NCBI RefSeq assembly: GCF_014750685.1
Contig: NZ_JAAXGE010000001.1
Span: forward strand, 682,001-746,000
DNA: 64,000 nucleotides
From: Bacteroides sp. GM023
Lineage (GTDB): Bacteria; Bacteroidota; Bacteroidia; Bacteroidales; Bacteroidaceae
Direction of reading: 5' to 3'
Part shown: positions 17,044-25,574 of the stretch, piece by piece
How the letters are laid out: each line of letters opens with the position of its first letter
How positions within the stretch are numbered: the stretch's first letter is position 1
Notes under the pieces: generated by a model
Seen by the model: the letters and a program-made list of their open reading frames with translations, nothing else
The model's database searches: none
What the model was told of the DNA's origin: nothing
Translations under genes and position numbers: made by a program

Positions 17044-17823
17044 ATGAAATTAAACCTGAAAAACCCCATCGTCTTTTTCGACCTCGAGACGACCGGAACC
17101 AATATCAACACAGACCGGATTGTTGAAATCTGTTATTTGAAAGTTTACCCGAACGGGAATGAGGAAGCAAAAACCTTGCGTATCAACCCCGAAATGCATA
17201 TCCCCGAAGCATCTTCCGAAGTACATGGCATTTATGATGCCGACGTGGTGGATTGCCCTACTTTCAAGGAAGTGGCAAAGAACATTGCTCGTGACATCGA
17301 AGGCTGCGACCTGGCAGGATTCAACTCCAACCGTTTCGATATTCCGGTGTTGGCAGAAGAATTCCTGCGTGCCGGCGTAGACATCGACATGACGAAGCGC
17401 AAATTTGTAGACGTACAGGTGATTTTCCACAAAATGGAACAACGCACCCTGTCTGCCGCCTACAAGTTCTATTGCGAGAAGAACCTGGAAGATGCCCATA
17501 CCGCGGAAGCAGATACACGGGCTACCTACGAAGTGCTGAAAGCACAGCTCGACCGCTATTCCGACCTTGAGAATGATATTGCATTCCTGGCGGACTACTC
17601 CAGCTACAACAAGAATGTAGACTTTGCCGGACGCATGGTGTACGACGACAACGGGGTGGAAGTGTTTAACTTCGGAAAGTACAAAGGAATGTCCGTAGCC
17701 GAGGTCCTGAAGAAAGACCCCGGATATTACAGTTGGATTTTAAACAGTGATTTCACGCTGAATACGAAAGCGACACTGACCAAAATCCGTTTGCGTGAAA
17801 TGAGTAATTTGATTACAAAATAA
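17044..17823 (+). CDS. DnaQ-like 3'-5' exonuclease (epsilon-like)
   Basis: A 259-residue DEDDh exonuclease. Exo I is FFDLETTGTNINTDRIVEI, Exo II is LAGFNSNRFDIPVL and Exo III is HTAEADTRAT with the catalytic H and D. The C-terminal extension (VFNFGKYKGMSVAEVL to about residue 240) resembles the tail found in ExoX-type exonucleases. Its position right after dnaN suggests a proofreading or repair role; whether it is the true epsilon subunit cannot be told from sequence alone. Its stop overlaps coaBC by one base. Confidence 0.85.
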   Translation: MKLNLKNPIVFFDLETTGTNINTDRIVEICYLKVYPNGNEEAKTLRINPEMHIPEASSEVHGIYDADVVDCPTFKEVAKNIARDIEGCDLAGFNSNRFDIPVLAEEFLRAGVDIDMTKRKFVDVQVIFHKMEQRTLSAAYKFYCEKNLEDAHTAEADTRATYEVLKAQLDRYSDLENDIAFLADYSSYNKNVDFAGRMVYDDNGVEVFNFGKYKGMSVAEVLKKDPGYYSWILNSDFTLNTKATLTKIRLREMSNLITK

Positions 17824-19031
17824 TGCTAAAAGGAAAAAAGATAATTCTTGGAATTACCGGCAGTATTGCCGCGTACAAGGCTTGCTACATCATCCGCGGA
17901 CTCATTAAGCAAGGAGCGGAAGTGCAAGTCGTAATTACTCCGGCGGGAAAAGAATTTATTACTCCCATCACACTTTCGGCTTTGACCAGCAAACCGGTCA
18001 TCAGTGAGTTTTTTGCCCAGCGCGACGGAACGTGGAACAGCCACGTAGACCTCGGCTTGTGGGCGGATGCCATGCTGATTGCGCCGGCCACTGCTTCTAC
18101 CATCGGCAAGATGGCAAACGGGATAGCCGACAATATGCTGATAACGACTTATCTTTCGGCCAAAGCTCCGGTGTTTGTAGCTCCGGCGATGGACCTCGAT
18201 ATGTTTGCCCATCCTTCCACACAGAAGAATCTGGATATACTCCGCTCGTTCGGCAATCATATCATCGAGCCGGGGACGGGAGAACTTGCCAGCCATCTGG
18301 TAGGGAAGGGGCGCATGGAAGAACCGGAAGCGATTATCCGCGCGCTGGATGAATTCTTTTCGGCAAGCGACGAACTGCAAGGAAAGAAAATCGTGATTAC
18401 GGCCGGCCCGACTTACGAAAAGATAGACCCTGTCCGTTTCATCGGCAATTATTCTTCAGGAAAGATGGGATTTGCCCTGGCAGAAGAATGTGCCCGTCGT
18501 GGTGCGGAAGTGACGCTGATAGCAGGCCCTGTGCAACTGGAAGCGAAACATTCCCGTATCCGCCGTGTCGATGTGGAATCAGCGGAAGAAATGCATTCGG
18601 CTTCGCAAGCCTGCTTCTCCGATGCCGACGCTGCTATCCTCTGCGCGGCAGTAGCCGACTATCGCCCTGAAAAGGTAGCCGACAGGAAGATTAAACGGGA
18701 GAAGGAAGAAGAATTAACCCTGCATCTCCGGGCAACGAAAGATATTGCAGCCAGCTTGGGAACAACGAAAAGAAAAGGCCAGTTGTTGGTAGGTTTTGCC
18801 CTCGAAACGAATAACGAGCAGCAGAATGCCGTAGGAAAGCTCGAACGCAAGAACTTCGACTTTATCGTGCTCAACTCGCTGAACGATGTGGGAGCAGGCT
18901 TCCGTCACGATACAAACAAAATCAGCATCATCGACCGGAAAGGTCGCACGGACTATCCACTGAAACCGAAAACGGAAGTGGCCGTCGACATTATCGATCG
19001 TCTTGTGATTGCATTGTCTTTTATTTCTTAA
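17823..19031 (+). CDS. coaBC: Bifunctional phosphopantothenoylcysteine decarboxylase / synthetase
   Basis: This 402-residue fusion makes 4'-phosphopantetheine for coenzyme A. The N-terminal CoaC flavoprotein half has ILGITGSIAAYKACYIIRGL, the catalytic histidine in SHVDLGLWADAMLIAPATAS and the PAMDLDMF substrate clamp. The C-terminal CoaB half begins at KKIVITAGPTYEKIDPVRFI and contains NYSSGKMGFALAEE and the AAVADYRPE motif. Gene length is normal. The start overlaps the exonuclease stop, so the two are co-transcribed; recN follows after a short AATTTTTAATT repeat. Confidence 0.95.
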   Translation: MLKGKKIILGITGSIAAYKACYIIRGLIKQGAEVQVVITPAGKEFITPITLSALTSKPVISEFFAQRDGTWNSHVDLGLWADAMLIAPATASTIGKMANGIADNMLITTYLSAKAPVFVAPAMDLDMFAHPSTQKNLDILRSFGNHIIEPGTGELASHLVGKGRMEEPEAIIRALDEFFSASDELQGKKIVITAGPTYEKIDPVRFIGNYSSGKMGFALAEECARRGAEVTLIAGPVQLEAKHSRIRRVDVESAEEMHSASQACFSDADAAILCAAVADYRPEKVADRKIKREKEEELTLHLRATKDIAASLGTTKRKGQLLVGFALETNNEQQNAVGKLERKNFDFIVLNSLNDVGAGFRHDTNKISIIDRKGRTDYPLKPKTEVAVDIIDRLVIALSFIS

Positions 19032-19057
19032 TTTTTAATTCTTAATTTTTAATTTAC

Positions 19058-20719
19058 TTGTTACGTTCACTATACATTCAGAATTATGCGTTGATAGAGA
19101 AACTGGATATTAGTTTCGACACAGGTTTTTCCGTTATAACAGGTGAAACGGGAGCCGGAAAATCAATCATTCTAGGAGCCATCGGTCTGCTGTTGGGACA
19201 GCGTGCCGATGTGAAGGCGATTCGCCGTGGAGCTTCTAAATGTATAATAGAAGCTCGTTTTGATATATCAGGTTATGGCATGCGCCCGTTTTTTGAGGAC
19301 AACGAACTGGAATATGACGAAGAGTGCATCCTGCGCCGCGAAGTGCAGGCATCCGGCAAGAGCCGGGCATTCATCAACGATACTCCCGCTTCGCTGGCAC
19401 AGGTGAAGGAGCTGGGCGAACAGTTGATTGATGTACATTCACAACATCAGAACCTGTTGCTCAATAAAGAAGGTTTCCAGTTGAACGTGCTCGATATCCT
19501 GGCACATAATGACGCTGCATTGGAAAAATACCATGCCCGTTATGCGGAGTGGAAGCAGACCGAGCGCGAACTGGCGGAGTTGATGGCATTGGCAGAGAAA
19601 AGCCGTTCCGATGAAGATTACATCCGTTTCCAACTGGAACAGCTTGAAGAAGCCCACCTTTCCGAAGGTGAGCAGGAAGAGCTGGAACAGGAAGCCGAAA
19701 CGTTGAGCCATGCGGAAGAAATCAAGGCAGGACTCTATCGGGTGGAACAATCCTTTTTCTCGGACGAAGGTGGCTTGCTCGCATCCCTGAAAGATAGCCT
19801 GAACACGCTGAATAGTCTGCAAAGAGTCTTCCAACCCGCCAAAGAACTTACCGAACGCATGGAAAGCGCCTATATCGAATTGAAAGATATTTCGCACGAA
19901 GTTTCTTCGCAAAGTGACTCCGTAGAATTTAACCCCGTGCGTCTCGACGAAGTGAACGAGCGGTTGAACCTGATTTATTCCCTCCAACAGAAACACCATG
20001 CGCAGACGCTCGACGAGTTGATAGCGTTGACGGAAGAATACCGCAGCAAGCTATCCGATATCACTTCTTATGATGAACGTATCGCCGAACTGACCGCCCG
20101 CAAGGATGAACAATATACGAAAGTGAAACAACATGCCGAACTGCTTACGAAAGCCCGTACAAAGGCTGCCCGTGAAGTAGAAAAGCAGTTGGCCGCCCGA
20201 CTGATTCCACTCGGCATGCCGAACGTCCGTTTCCAGGTGGAAATGGGACTCAAGAAAGAACCGGGCTTGCAGGGAGAAGATACGGTCAGCTTCCTGTTCT
20301 CTGCCAATAAGAACGGTATGTTGCAGAATATTTCTTCCGTAGCTTCCGGCGGTGAGATAGCCCGCGTCATGCTTTCCATCAAAGCCATGATTGCCGGAGC
20401 CGTGAAGTTGCCGACTATCGTATTTGATGAGATAGACACGGGAGTATCCGGCGAAATAGCCGACCGCATGGCAGATATGATGAAAGAGATGGGCGAGCAG
20501 AACCGCCAGGTTATCAGCATCACCCACCTGCCGCAAATTGCCGCCCGTGGATGCGCGCATTATAAGGTATATAAGAAAGACAGTGATACGGAAACCAACA
20601 GCCATATCCGCCGTCTCACCGACGCGGAGAGGGTAGAGGAAATCGCTCATATGCTGAGTGGCGCTACACTGACCGAAGCAGCCCTTAGCAACGCCAAAGC
20701 TCTGTTAAATAGTAATTAG
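19058..20719 (+). CDS. recN: DNA repair protein RecN
   Basis: An SMC-like ATPase of 553 residues acting in double-strand-break repair. The start is TTG, chosen because MLRSLYIQNYALIEKLDIS is the standard N terminus. Walker A is TGETGAGKSIILGAI, a long coiled-coil region runs from about residue 150 to 360, the ABC signature is VASGGEIARVMLS and Walker B is TIVFDEIDTGVSG. It lies 26 bases past coaBC, probably in the same transcript, and ahead of rlmB. Confidence 0.94.
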   Translation: MLRSLYIQNYALIEKLDISFDTGFSVITGETGAGKSIILGAIGLLLGQRADVKAIRRGASKCIIEARFDISGYGMRPFFEDNELEYDEECILRREVQASGKSRAFINDTPASLAQVKELGEQLIDVHSQHQNLLLNKEGFQLNVLDILAHNDAALEKYHARYAEWKQTERELAELMALAEKSRSDEDYIRFQLEQLEEAHLSEGEQEELEQEAETLSHAEEIKAGLYRVEQSFFSDEGGLLASLKDSLNTLNSLQRVFQPAKELTERMESAYIELKDISHEVSSQSDSVEFNPVRLDEVNERLNLIYSLQQKHHAQTLDELIALTEEYRSKLSDITSYDERIAELTARKDEQYTKVKQHAELLTKARTKAAREVEKQLAARLIPLGMPNVRFQVEMGLKKEPGLQGEDTVSFLFSANKNGMLQNISSVASGGEIARVMLSIKAMIAGAVKLPTIVFDEIDTGVSGEIADRMADMMKEMGEQNRQVISITHLPQIAARGCAHYKVYKKDSDTETNSHIRRLTDAERVEEIAHMLSGATLTEAALSNAKALLNSN

Positions 20720-20774
20720 CGATTAGTAGCCAACAAATAGTAACTGGTAAATAGAAAAATAGTAAATAACCGCG

Positions 20775-21518
20775 ATGATAGATAAAAGTGAAATGATTTT
20801 CGGCGTTCGTGCCGTGATAGAAGCCATTCAGGCTGGAAAAGAGATTGATAAAATCCTTGTAAAGAAAGACATTCAGAGTGAACTTTCTAAAGAGCTGTTT
20901 GCGGCTTTGAATGGTCTGCTGATTCCTGTTCAGCGTGTTCCGGTAGAGCGTATCGACCGTATCACCCGCAAGAATCATCAGGGTGTGATTGCCTTCATTT
21001 CTTCTGTGACCTATCAGAAGACGGAAGATATGGTTCCTTTCTTGTTTGAACAGGGGAAGAATCCGTTTTTCGTGATGCTGGATGGAATAACCGATGTGCG
21101 CAATTTCGGTGCGATTGCCCGTACTTGCGAATGTGCCGGTGTGGACGCAGTGATTATTCCTGCCCGTAACAGCGTGTCGGTGAATGCCGATGCCGTGAAA
21201 ACCTCGGCAGGAGCCTTGCATACGCTTCCCGTATGCCGCGAACAGAGCCTGCGCTCAACGCTGAAATTCCTGAAAGATAGCGGTTTCCGCATCGTGGCTG
21301 CCACCGAAAAGGGGGACTATGACTATACGAAAGCCGATTATACAGGGCCGGTGTGCGTCATTATGGGCGCGGAAGATACGGGTGTGTCTTATGATAACCT
21401 GGCACTTTGCGACGAATGGGTGAAGATACCAATGTTGGGAACTATCGAATCCCTGAATGTGTCTGTTGCCGCCGGTATCCTGATTTACGAAGGTGTGAAA
21501 CAAAGAAACAACGAGTGA
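20775..21518 (+). CDS. rlmB: TrmH-family 23S rRNA 2'-O-ribose methyltransferase (RlmB-like)
   Basis: A 247-residue SPOUT methyltransferase predicted to methylate G2251 of 23S rRNA. The N-terminal substrate-binding part begins EMIFGVRAVIEAIQAGKEI. The SPOUT knot motifs are present: NFGAIARTCECAGVDAVII (motif 1), VIMGAEDTGVSYDN (motif 2) and IPMLGTIESLNVSVAAGILI (motif 3). Assignment to RlmB over other TrmH relatives is by overall resemblance. The next gene begins one base past its stop region. Confidence 0.87.
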   Translation: MIDKSEMIFGVRAVIEAIQAGKEIDKILVKKDIQSELSKELFAALNGLLIPVQRVPVERIDRITRKNHQGVIAFISSVTYQKTEDMVPFLFEQGKNPFFVMLDGITDVRNFGAIARTCECAGVDAVIIPARNSVSVNADAVKTSAGALHTLPVCREQSLRSTLKFLKDSGFRIVAATEKGDYDYTKADYTGPVCVIMGAEDTGVSYDNLALCDEWVKIPMLGTIESLNVSVAAGILIYEGVKQRNNE

Positions 21519-21519
21519 T

Positions 21520-23226
21520 ATGAAGAAGATTTTAATCCTACCTTTACTGTTCATCTTCCTGGCACAGGGAAGCATGGCACAAACCCCAAAATGGGTAGAG
21601 AAGGCGAAACGCGCTGTCTTCTCTGTGGTGACTTACGACAAAAACGACAAAATGCTGAATACCGGAAACGGATTTTTTGTATCCGAAGACGGGGTGGCTT
21701 TGTCCGACTACTCTCTCTTTAAAGGTGCCGAACGTGCGGAGATTATCACGGCCGAAGGCAAACAAATGCCTGTCAGCACGATATTGGGAGCGAATGATAT
21801 GTATGATGTTATCAAGTTCCGCGTAGCTATTACTGAAAAGAAAGTGCCTGCGTTGATTGTGGCGAATACTGCTCCGGCAGTGGGAGCTGACGCGTGGATG
21901 CTTCCTTATTCTACACAGAAAAGCATTGCTTGTGTGTCGGGTAAAGTGAAAGAGGTTTCCAAAGTGGCGGGCGAATATCATTACTATACGTTGAGCATGC
22001 AGATGAAAGACAAGATGGTGAGCTGTCCGGTGATGAGCGCGGATGGCCAGGTGTTCGGCATTGCGCAGAAATCATCCGGACTTGACACGGTGACTACCTG
22101 CTATGCCGCAGGAGCTGCCTTTGCCATGTCGCAGAAGATTAGCGCCCTTTCTTTGGGAGATGCGGCACTGAAAAGCATAGGTATCCGCAAAGGTCTGCCC
22201 GAAACGGAAGACCAAGCGTTGGTATATCTGTTCATGGCTTCTTCAAGCCTGTCGGAAGAAGATTACGGAAAGCTGTTGGATGATTTTATCCGTCAGTTCC
22301 CGATGAATGCGGATGGGTATCTTCGCCGTGCGAATTATTACGTAGCTAAGGGCAAGGACGACCAGTCTTGGTTCGATAAGGCCGTTGCCGACTTTAACCA
22401 AGCGTTGAAAGTAGCTCAGAAGAAAGATGATGTATATTATAATATAGGTAAGCTGATGTACGCTTATCAACTGTCGAAACCGGAGAAACCGTATAAGGAC
22501 TGGTCATATGACACTGCTTTGAAGAATGTACGTCAGGCCATCACTATCGACCCACTGCCTGCTTATGTTCAACTGGAAGGTGATATCTTATTTGCCCAGC
22601 AGGATTATGCCGGAGCTTTGGCTGCTTACGAGAAAGTAAATGCCAGCAATATCGCTTCTGCCGGTACGTTCTTCAGTGCTGCCAAAACAAAAGAATTGAT
22701 GAAAGCCGAACCAACAGAAATTTTAGTGCTGCTGGATAGCTGTATCGCCCGTTGCCCGCAACCGATGACGGCAGACTTCGCTCCTTATCTGCTGGAACGT
22801 GCGCAGATGTATATGAACGCCGACCAGCCACGAAATGCTATGCTCGATTACGATGCATATGACACTGCGGTAAAAGGTCAGGTGAACGACGTATTCTATT
22901 ATTATCGTGAACAGGCTGCTTTGAAAGCACGCCAGTATCAACGTGCATTGGACGATATTGCCAAAGCCGTCGAACTGAATCCGACCGACTTGACTTATCA
23001 GGCTGAACACGCTGTAGTAAATCTGCGTGTAGGACGTTATGAGGAAGCTATTCAGATTCTGAATAATATCCTGAAAACAGACCCGAAATATGGCGAAGCC
23101 TACCGTTTGCTGGGACTCTGTCAAATACAGTTGAAAAAGACAGACGAGGCTTGCGGAAACTTCAAGAAAGCGAAAGAATTGGGTGACCCGAACGTGGATG
23201 AGCTGATTAAGAAATACTGCAAGTAA
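21520..23226 (+). CDS. Secreted degenerate trypsin-fold protein with TPR repeats
   Basis: A 568-residue exported protein with signal peptide MKKILILPLLFIFLAQGSMA. Residues 25-215 follow the trypsin-like S1C layout (GNGFFVSEDGVALSDYSLFKGA; YDVIKFRVA; VSCPVMSADGQVFGIAQK), but the histidine position reads SDYSLF in place of NYHVV and the serine position reads SCPVMS in place of GNSGGP. It is therefore predicted to be proteolytically dead. From about residue 250 on there are TPR-like repeats (DGYLRRANYYVAKG; AYVQLEGDILFAQQDYAGAL; GEAYRLLGLCQIQLKKTDEA). It probably acts as a periplasmic or surface binding scaffold. It sits directly after rlmB and ends at a terminator. Confidence 0.75.
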   Translation: MKKILILPLLFIFLAQGSMAQTPKWVEKAKRAVFSVVTYDKNDKMLNTGNGFFVSEDGVALSDYSLFKGAERAEIITAEGKQMPVSTILGANDMYDVIKFRVAITEKKVPALIVANTAPAVGADAWMLPYSTQKSIACVSGKVKEVSKVAGEYHYYTLSMQMKDKMVSCPVMSADGQVFGIAQKSSGLDTVTTCYAAGAAFAMSQKISALSLGDAALKSIGIRKGLPETEDQALVYLFMASSSLSEEDYGKLLDDFIRQFPMNADGYLRRANYYVAKGKDDQSWFDKAVADFNQALKVAQKKDDVYYNIGKLMYAYQLSKPEKPYKDWSYDTALKNVRQAITIDPLPAYVQLEGDILFAQQDYAGALAAYEKVNASNIASAGTFFSAAKTKELMKAEPTEILVLLDSCIARCPQPMTADFAPYLLERAQMYMNADQPRNAMLDYDAYDTAVKGQVNDVFYYYREQAALKARQYQRALDDIAKAVELNPTDLTYQAEHAVVNLRVGRYEEAIQILNNILKTDPKYGEAYRLLGLCQIQLKKTDEACGNFKKAKELGDPNVDELIKKYCK

Positions 23227-23350
23227 AAAAGCAATGGTGCCTAATGCCTAAAGACAGGCATAGCGCTTAAAAACAAACTTACTGTTTAAAACAAGCTTAC
23301 TGTTTAAAAGACAAATTATTATCACTTAAAGATAAGCTTAGTACCTTAAA
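23227..23350. repeat. Imperfect short repeats after the protease-like gene
   Basis: Units of the form AAGCTTACTGTTTAAAA recur several times (around 23274-23308, and degenerate near 23325-23350), spaced about 19-20 bases at first. Only two units are near identical, so this is a low-copy tandem repeat, not a CRISPR. Confidence 0.5.
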
Positions 23351-23354
23351 AATA

Positions 23355-23395
23355 AAACCCCTGCCAACTTCAAAGTTAGCAGGGGTTTCTTTTTT
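23355..23395 (+). terminator. Rho-independent terminator
   Basis: AAACCCCTGCCAACTT (from 23355) pairs with AGTTAGCAGGGGTTT (to 23388), about 15 bp with one mismatch and a 3-4 base loop, followed by CTTTTTT. It ends transcription from the protease-like gene. Confidence 0.9.
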
Positions 23396-23681
23396 GGGGA
23401 CGTTAAATAAAAAAACTCTCTCTCTTTTTTGTTTTTTCCCCCACTTGTTAAGCTCAGGTTTTAGGTCTTATGATATAGGTCTGATTATCTTTTTTATTTC
23501 TTGGTTTTATAGGGTAAATGCAAAGATTCTCGGAATACTGCATCACTGCACTTCTTTTTTTTAGAAAAAAAACGAAAATCAGTTGAAAACAGTGAGTTTA
23601 TTTAAAATCATAACCAGTTTTATTTATAATCTTATTATATTCAGTTCGTCATTTAATGACTAACACGATAAGTAATCATTT
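23396..23681. other. AT-rich gap ahead of the recombinase gene
   Basis: No gene and no TAnnTTTG promoter was found. A near palindrome, GTCATTTAATGAC (23647-23659), lies 23 bases before the recombinase start and could be an operator or a leader hairpin; this is speculative. Confidence 0.35.
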
Positions 23682-24623
23682 ATGAAGAAAAAGCAATTTA
23701 CTAATTGTGCAAACGAATATATAGATCGTTTGCGAAGGGAGGGCCGTTATTCAACGGCTCATGTGTATAAACATGCTATTCGTTCCTTTACGAAATTTTG
23801 CGGAAGTCAATTCATCACTTTCAGTAGGGTGAACCGCGACACGTTAAAGGCGTATAGCAACTATTTGGCGGCTTCTCATCTGAAGCCTAATACGATTTCT
23901 ACATACATGCGTATGTTGCGTTGTATCTACAACCGGGGTGTCGATAGTCGGCAAGCTCCTTATGTGTATGGTCTGTTCCGGGATGTCTTTACGGGTGTCG
24001 ATACCCGTCAGAAGAGGGCGCTTCCGATACGTGAACTTCACGTCTTGCTCAACGAAGATCCGAAGACGGAGAAACTGCGTCGTACACAAGCTGTTGCCAG
24101 TCTGTTGTTCCAGTTTTGCGGTATGCCGTTTGTCGACTTTGCCCATTTGGAGAAGTCTAACGTCGAGCAGGGGCTTTTGAAGTACAACCGTATGAAGACC
24201 GGTACGCCCATGAGTCTCGAGATCTTGGATTCGGCACAGGATGCCATTGCCCGTTTGTGCAACGGATATAATAAGGAGCATCCCGATAATCATCCCGACT
24301 ATCTCTTCCGGATATTGAGCGGAGAATATAAGAGAACGGATGAAAAGGCATATCGCGAGTATCAGACGGCTTTGAGACGATTTAATAATGACTTGAAGTG
24401 TTTGTCCAGGCAGCTGAGAATACGGTCGTCTGTCACGTCTTATACGCTTCGCCATTCATGGGCTACCACTGCGAAATACAGAGGGGTTCCTATCGAGATG
24501 ATTAGCGAATCACTGGGGCACAAATCGATTAAAACAACACAAATCTATTTAAAAGGCTTTGAACTAGAAGAAAGAACTAAAGTAAATAAAATGAATTATT
24601 CTTACGTGAAGAGTTTTATATAA
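23682..24623 (+). CDS. Tyrosine recombinase of the capsule locus (predicted promoter invertase)
   Basis: A 313-residue tyrosine recombinase. The SAM-like DNA-binding domain spans about residues 5-95 (YSTAHVYKHAIRSFTKFCG; LKPNTISTYMRMLRCIYNR) and the catalytic domain about 115-305. At the usual Arg I place it reads FCGMPFVDF, so arginine is replaced by proline, a substitution type seen in Bacteroides recombinases such as IntDOT (Ser there). Box II is YTLRHSWAT, the second histidine is in ESLGHKSIKTTQIYL, and that tyrosine is the nucleophile. It lies directly left of an inverted-repeat-flanked promoter, so by analogy with other Bacteroides capsule loci it probably inverts it. A distant master invertase could also act here. 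Confidence 0.88.
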   Translation: MKKKQFTNCANEYIDRLRREGRYSTAHVYKHAIRSFTKFCGSQFITFSRVNRDTLKAYSNYLAASHLKPNTISTYMRMLRCIYNRGVDSRQAPYVYGLFRDVFTGVDTRQKRALPIRELHVLLNEDPKTEKLRRTQAVASLLFQFCGMPFVDFAHLEKSNVEQGLLKYNRMKTGTPMSLEILDSAQDAIARLCNGYNKEHPDNHPDYLFRILSGEYKRTDEKAYREYQTALRRFNNDLKCLSRQLRIRSSVTSYTLRHSWATTAKYRGVPIEMISESLGHKSIKTTQIYLKGFELEERTKVNKMNYSYVKSFI

Positions 24624-24664
24624 CTCTGCAGAATGTAGCTAAAGTATTAGGGTTTAGGGACTTA

Positions 24665-24692
24665 TTAATCTGTTACTTCTTAGGTAACGGAT
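24665..24692 (+). repeat. Left inverted repeat of the invertible capsule promoter
   Basis: This 28-base arm matches the reverse complement of 24943-24970 at 26 positions. Its core GTTACTTCTTAGGTAAC is a GTTAC-N7-GTAAC palindrome, the expected form of a tyrosine-recombinase crossover site with a 7-base strand-exchange spacer. Confidence 0.9.
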
Positions 24693-24942
24693 TTTGATTT
24701 GCTACAAAGATAGGTAAAAATAGTAATAGGAAACAAGCAAAAACTTCTTTTTTTCCTTTTTTCTCCCAAATATATCCACACAAAGTATCCGAACATGAAG
24801 AATTGACTCTTTATGCTCCGTGACTTTCTATTTCCTAACTTCAACCTGTATTGATATTGAAGGCTAGGAATCTTCGTTATTACTTCCCTCATGTTGTCTT
24901 TTTTCCTTTTTATTGTAATTGTATGCGTTTTGTATGCGTATT
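24693..24942. promoter_or_regulatory. Invertible promoter segment (250 bp), OFF orientation in this sequence
   Basis: The DNA between the two inverted repeats contains one clear Bacteroides promoter, on the minus strand near the left repeat, pointing toward the recombinase gene and away from upxY. No TAnnTTTG element was found on the plus strand. Inversion would place the promoter next to the right repeat, facing upxY. A GTATGCG-TTTT-GTATGCG direct repeat near the right end is unexplained. Confidence 0.85.
24705..24736 (-). promoter_or_regulatory. Promoter inside the invertible segment
   Basis: On the minus strand TATCTTTG (complement of 24705-24712) is a perfect -7 element, and TTG (complement of 24734-24736) lies 21 bases upstream of it. 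Transcripts would run leftward through the repeat and antisense to the recombinase gene in the present orientation. Confidence 0.8.
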
Positions 24943-24970
24943 ATCCGTTACCTAAGAAGTAATGGATTAA
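24943..24970 (-). repeat. Right inverted repeat of the invertible capsule promoter
   Basis: Mate of the arm at 24665-24692, with core ATCCGTTACCTAAGAAGTAA. It ends 16 bases before the upxY start codon. The two mismatches lie at positions 7-8 of the arm, outside the identical 20-base block. Confidence 0.9.
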
Positions 24971-24986
24971 AATGGGGTAAAAAATT

Positions 24987-25574
24987 ATGATTTTTACAAA
25001 GGAAAAATCTATTAGCGCCGTGCCTAGTTGTGGGACAGGGGAAGGCGTAGCACACTCAAAACGCTGGTATGTAGCACTGGTTCGTATGCATCACGAGAAG
25101 AAAGTTGCCGAGCGTTTATTCAAAATGGGAATCGATACTTTCGTTCCCGTCCAGCAAGAGATACATCAATGGAGCGACCGTCGTAAAGCAGTCAATACAG
25201 TATTGCTTCCGATGATGGTATTCGTTCATGCCACTCCCAAAGAACGTATGGAAGTCCTTTCCTTTTCCACAGTCAGCCGTTATATGGTGATGCGTGGTGA
25301 AAGCACTCCTGCCGTTATTCCCGATGAGCAAATGGCGCGTTTTCGTTTCATGCTCGATTATTCCGACGAAGCAGTTTGTATGAACAGTTCTCCCCTGGCA
25401 CGTGGCGAAAAAGTCCGTGTCATCAAAGGCCCTCTTAGCGGTCTTGTCGGCGAACTCGTCACGATAGGCGGCAAGAGCAAAATCGCCGTCCGTTTAAATA
25501 TGCTTGGCTGTGCTTGCGTGGACATGCCAATCGGTTATATAGAATCTACAAGAAATACCAATGACACTATCTAA
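24987..25574 (+). CDS. upxY: UpxY-family transcription antiterminator of the capsule locus
   Basis: A 195-residue NusG-like protein. The N-terminal NGN domain begins at RWYVALVRMHHEKKVAERLF and continues through VLLPMMVFVHATPKER; a KOW-like segment (RGEKVRVIKGPLSGLVGELV) is near residue 140. UpxY proteins bind RNA polymerase in the leader of their own capsule operon and prevent early termination, so each locus carries its own copy. It is the first gene after the invertible promoter and overlaps the export gene by 14 bases. The usual second gene of such loci, upxZ, is not present between upxY and the export gene. Confidence 0.92.
   Translation: MIFTKEKSISAVPSCGTGEGVAHSKRWYVALVRMHHEKKVAERLFKMGIDTFVPVQQEIHQWSDRRKAVNTVLLPMMVFVHATPKERMEVLSFSTVSRYMVMRGESTPAVIPDEQMARFRFMLDYSDEAVCMNSSPLARGEKVRVIKGPLSGLVGELVTIGGKSKIAVRLNMLGCACVDMPIGYIESTRNTNDTI

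Noticed and set aside
23227..23350. Possible CRISPR-like array
   Set aside because: Only two near-identical short units with no regular unique spacers and no cas genes.
24693..24942. Plus-strand promoter inside the invertible segment
   Set aside because: No TAnnTTTG match on this strand; the GTATGCG repeats do not fit a promoter.
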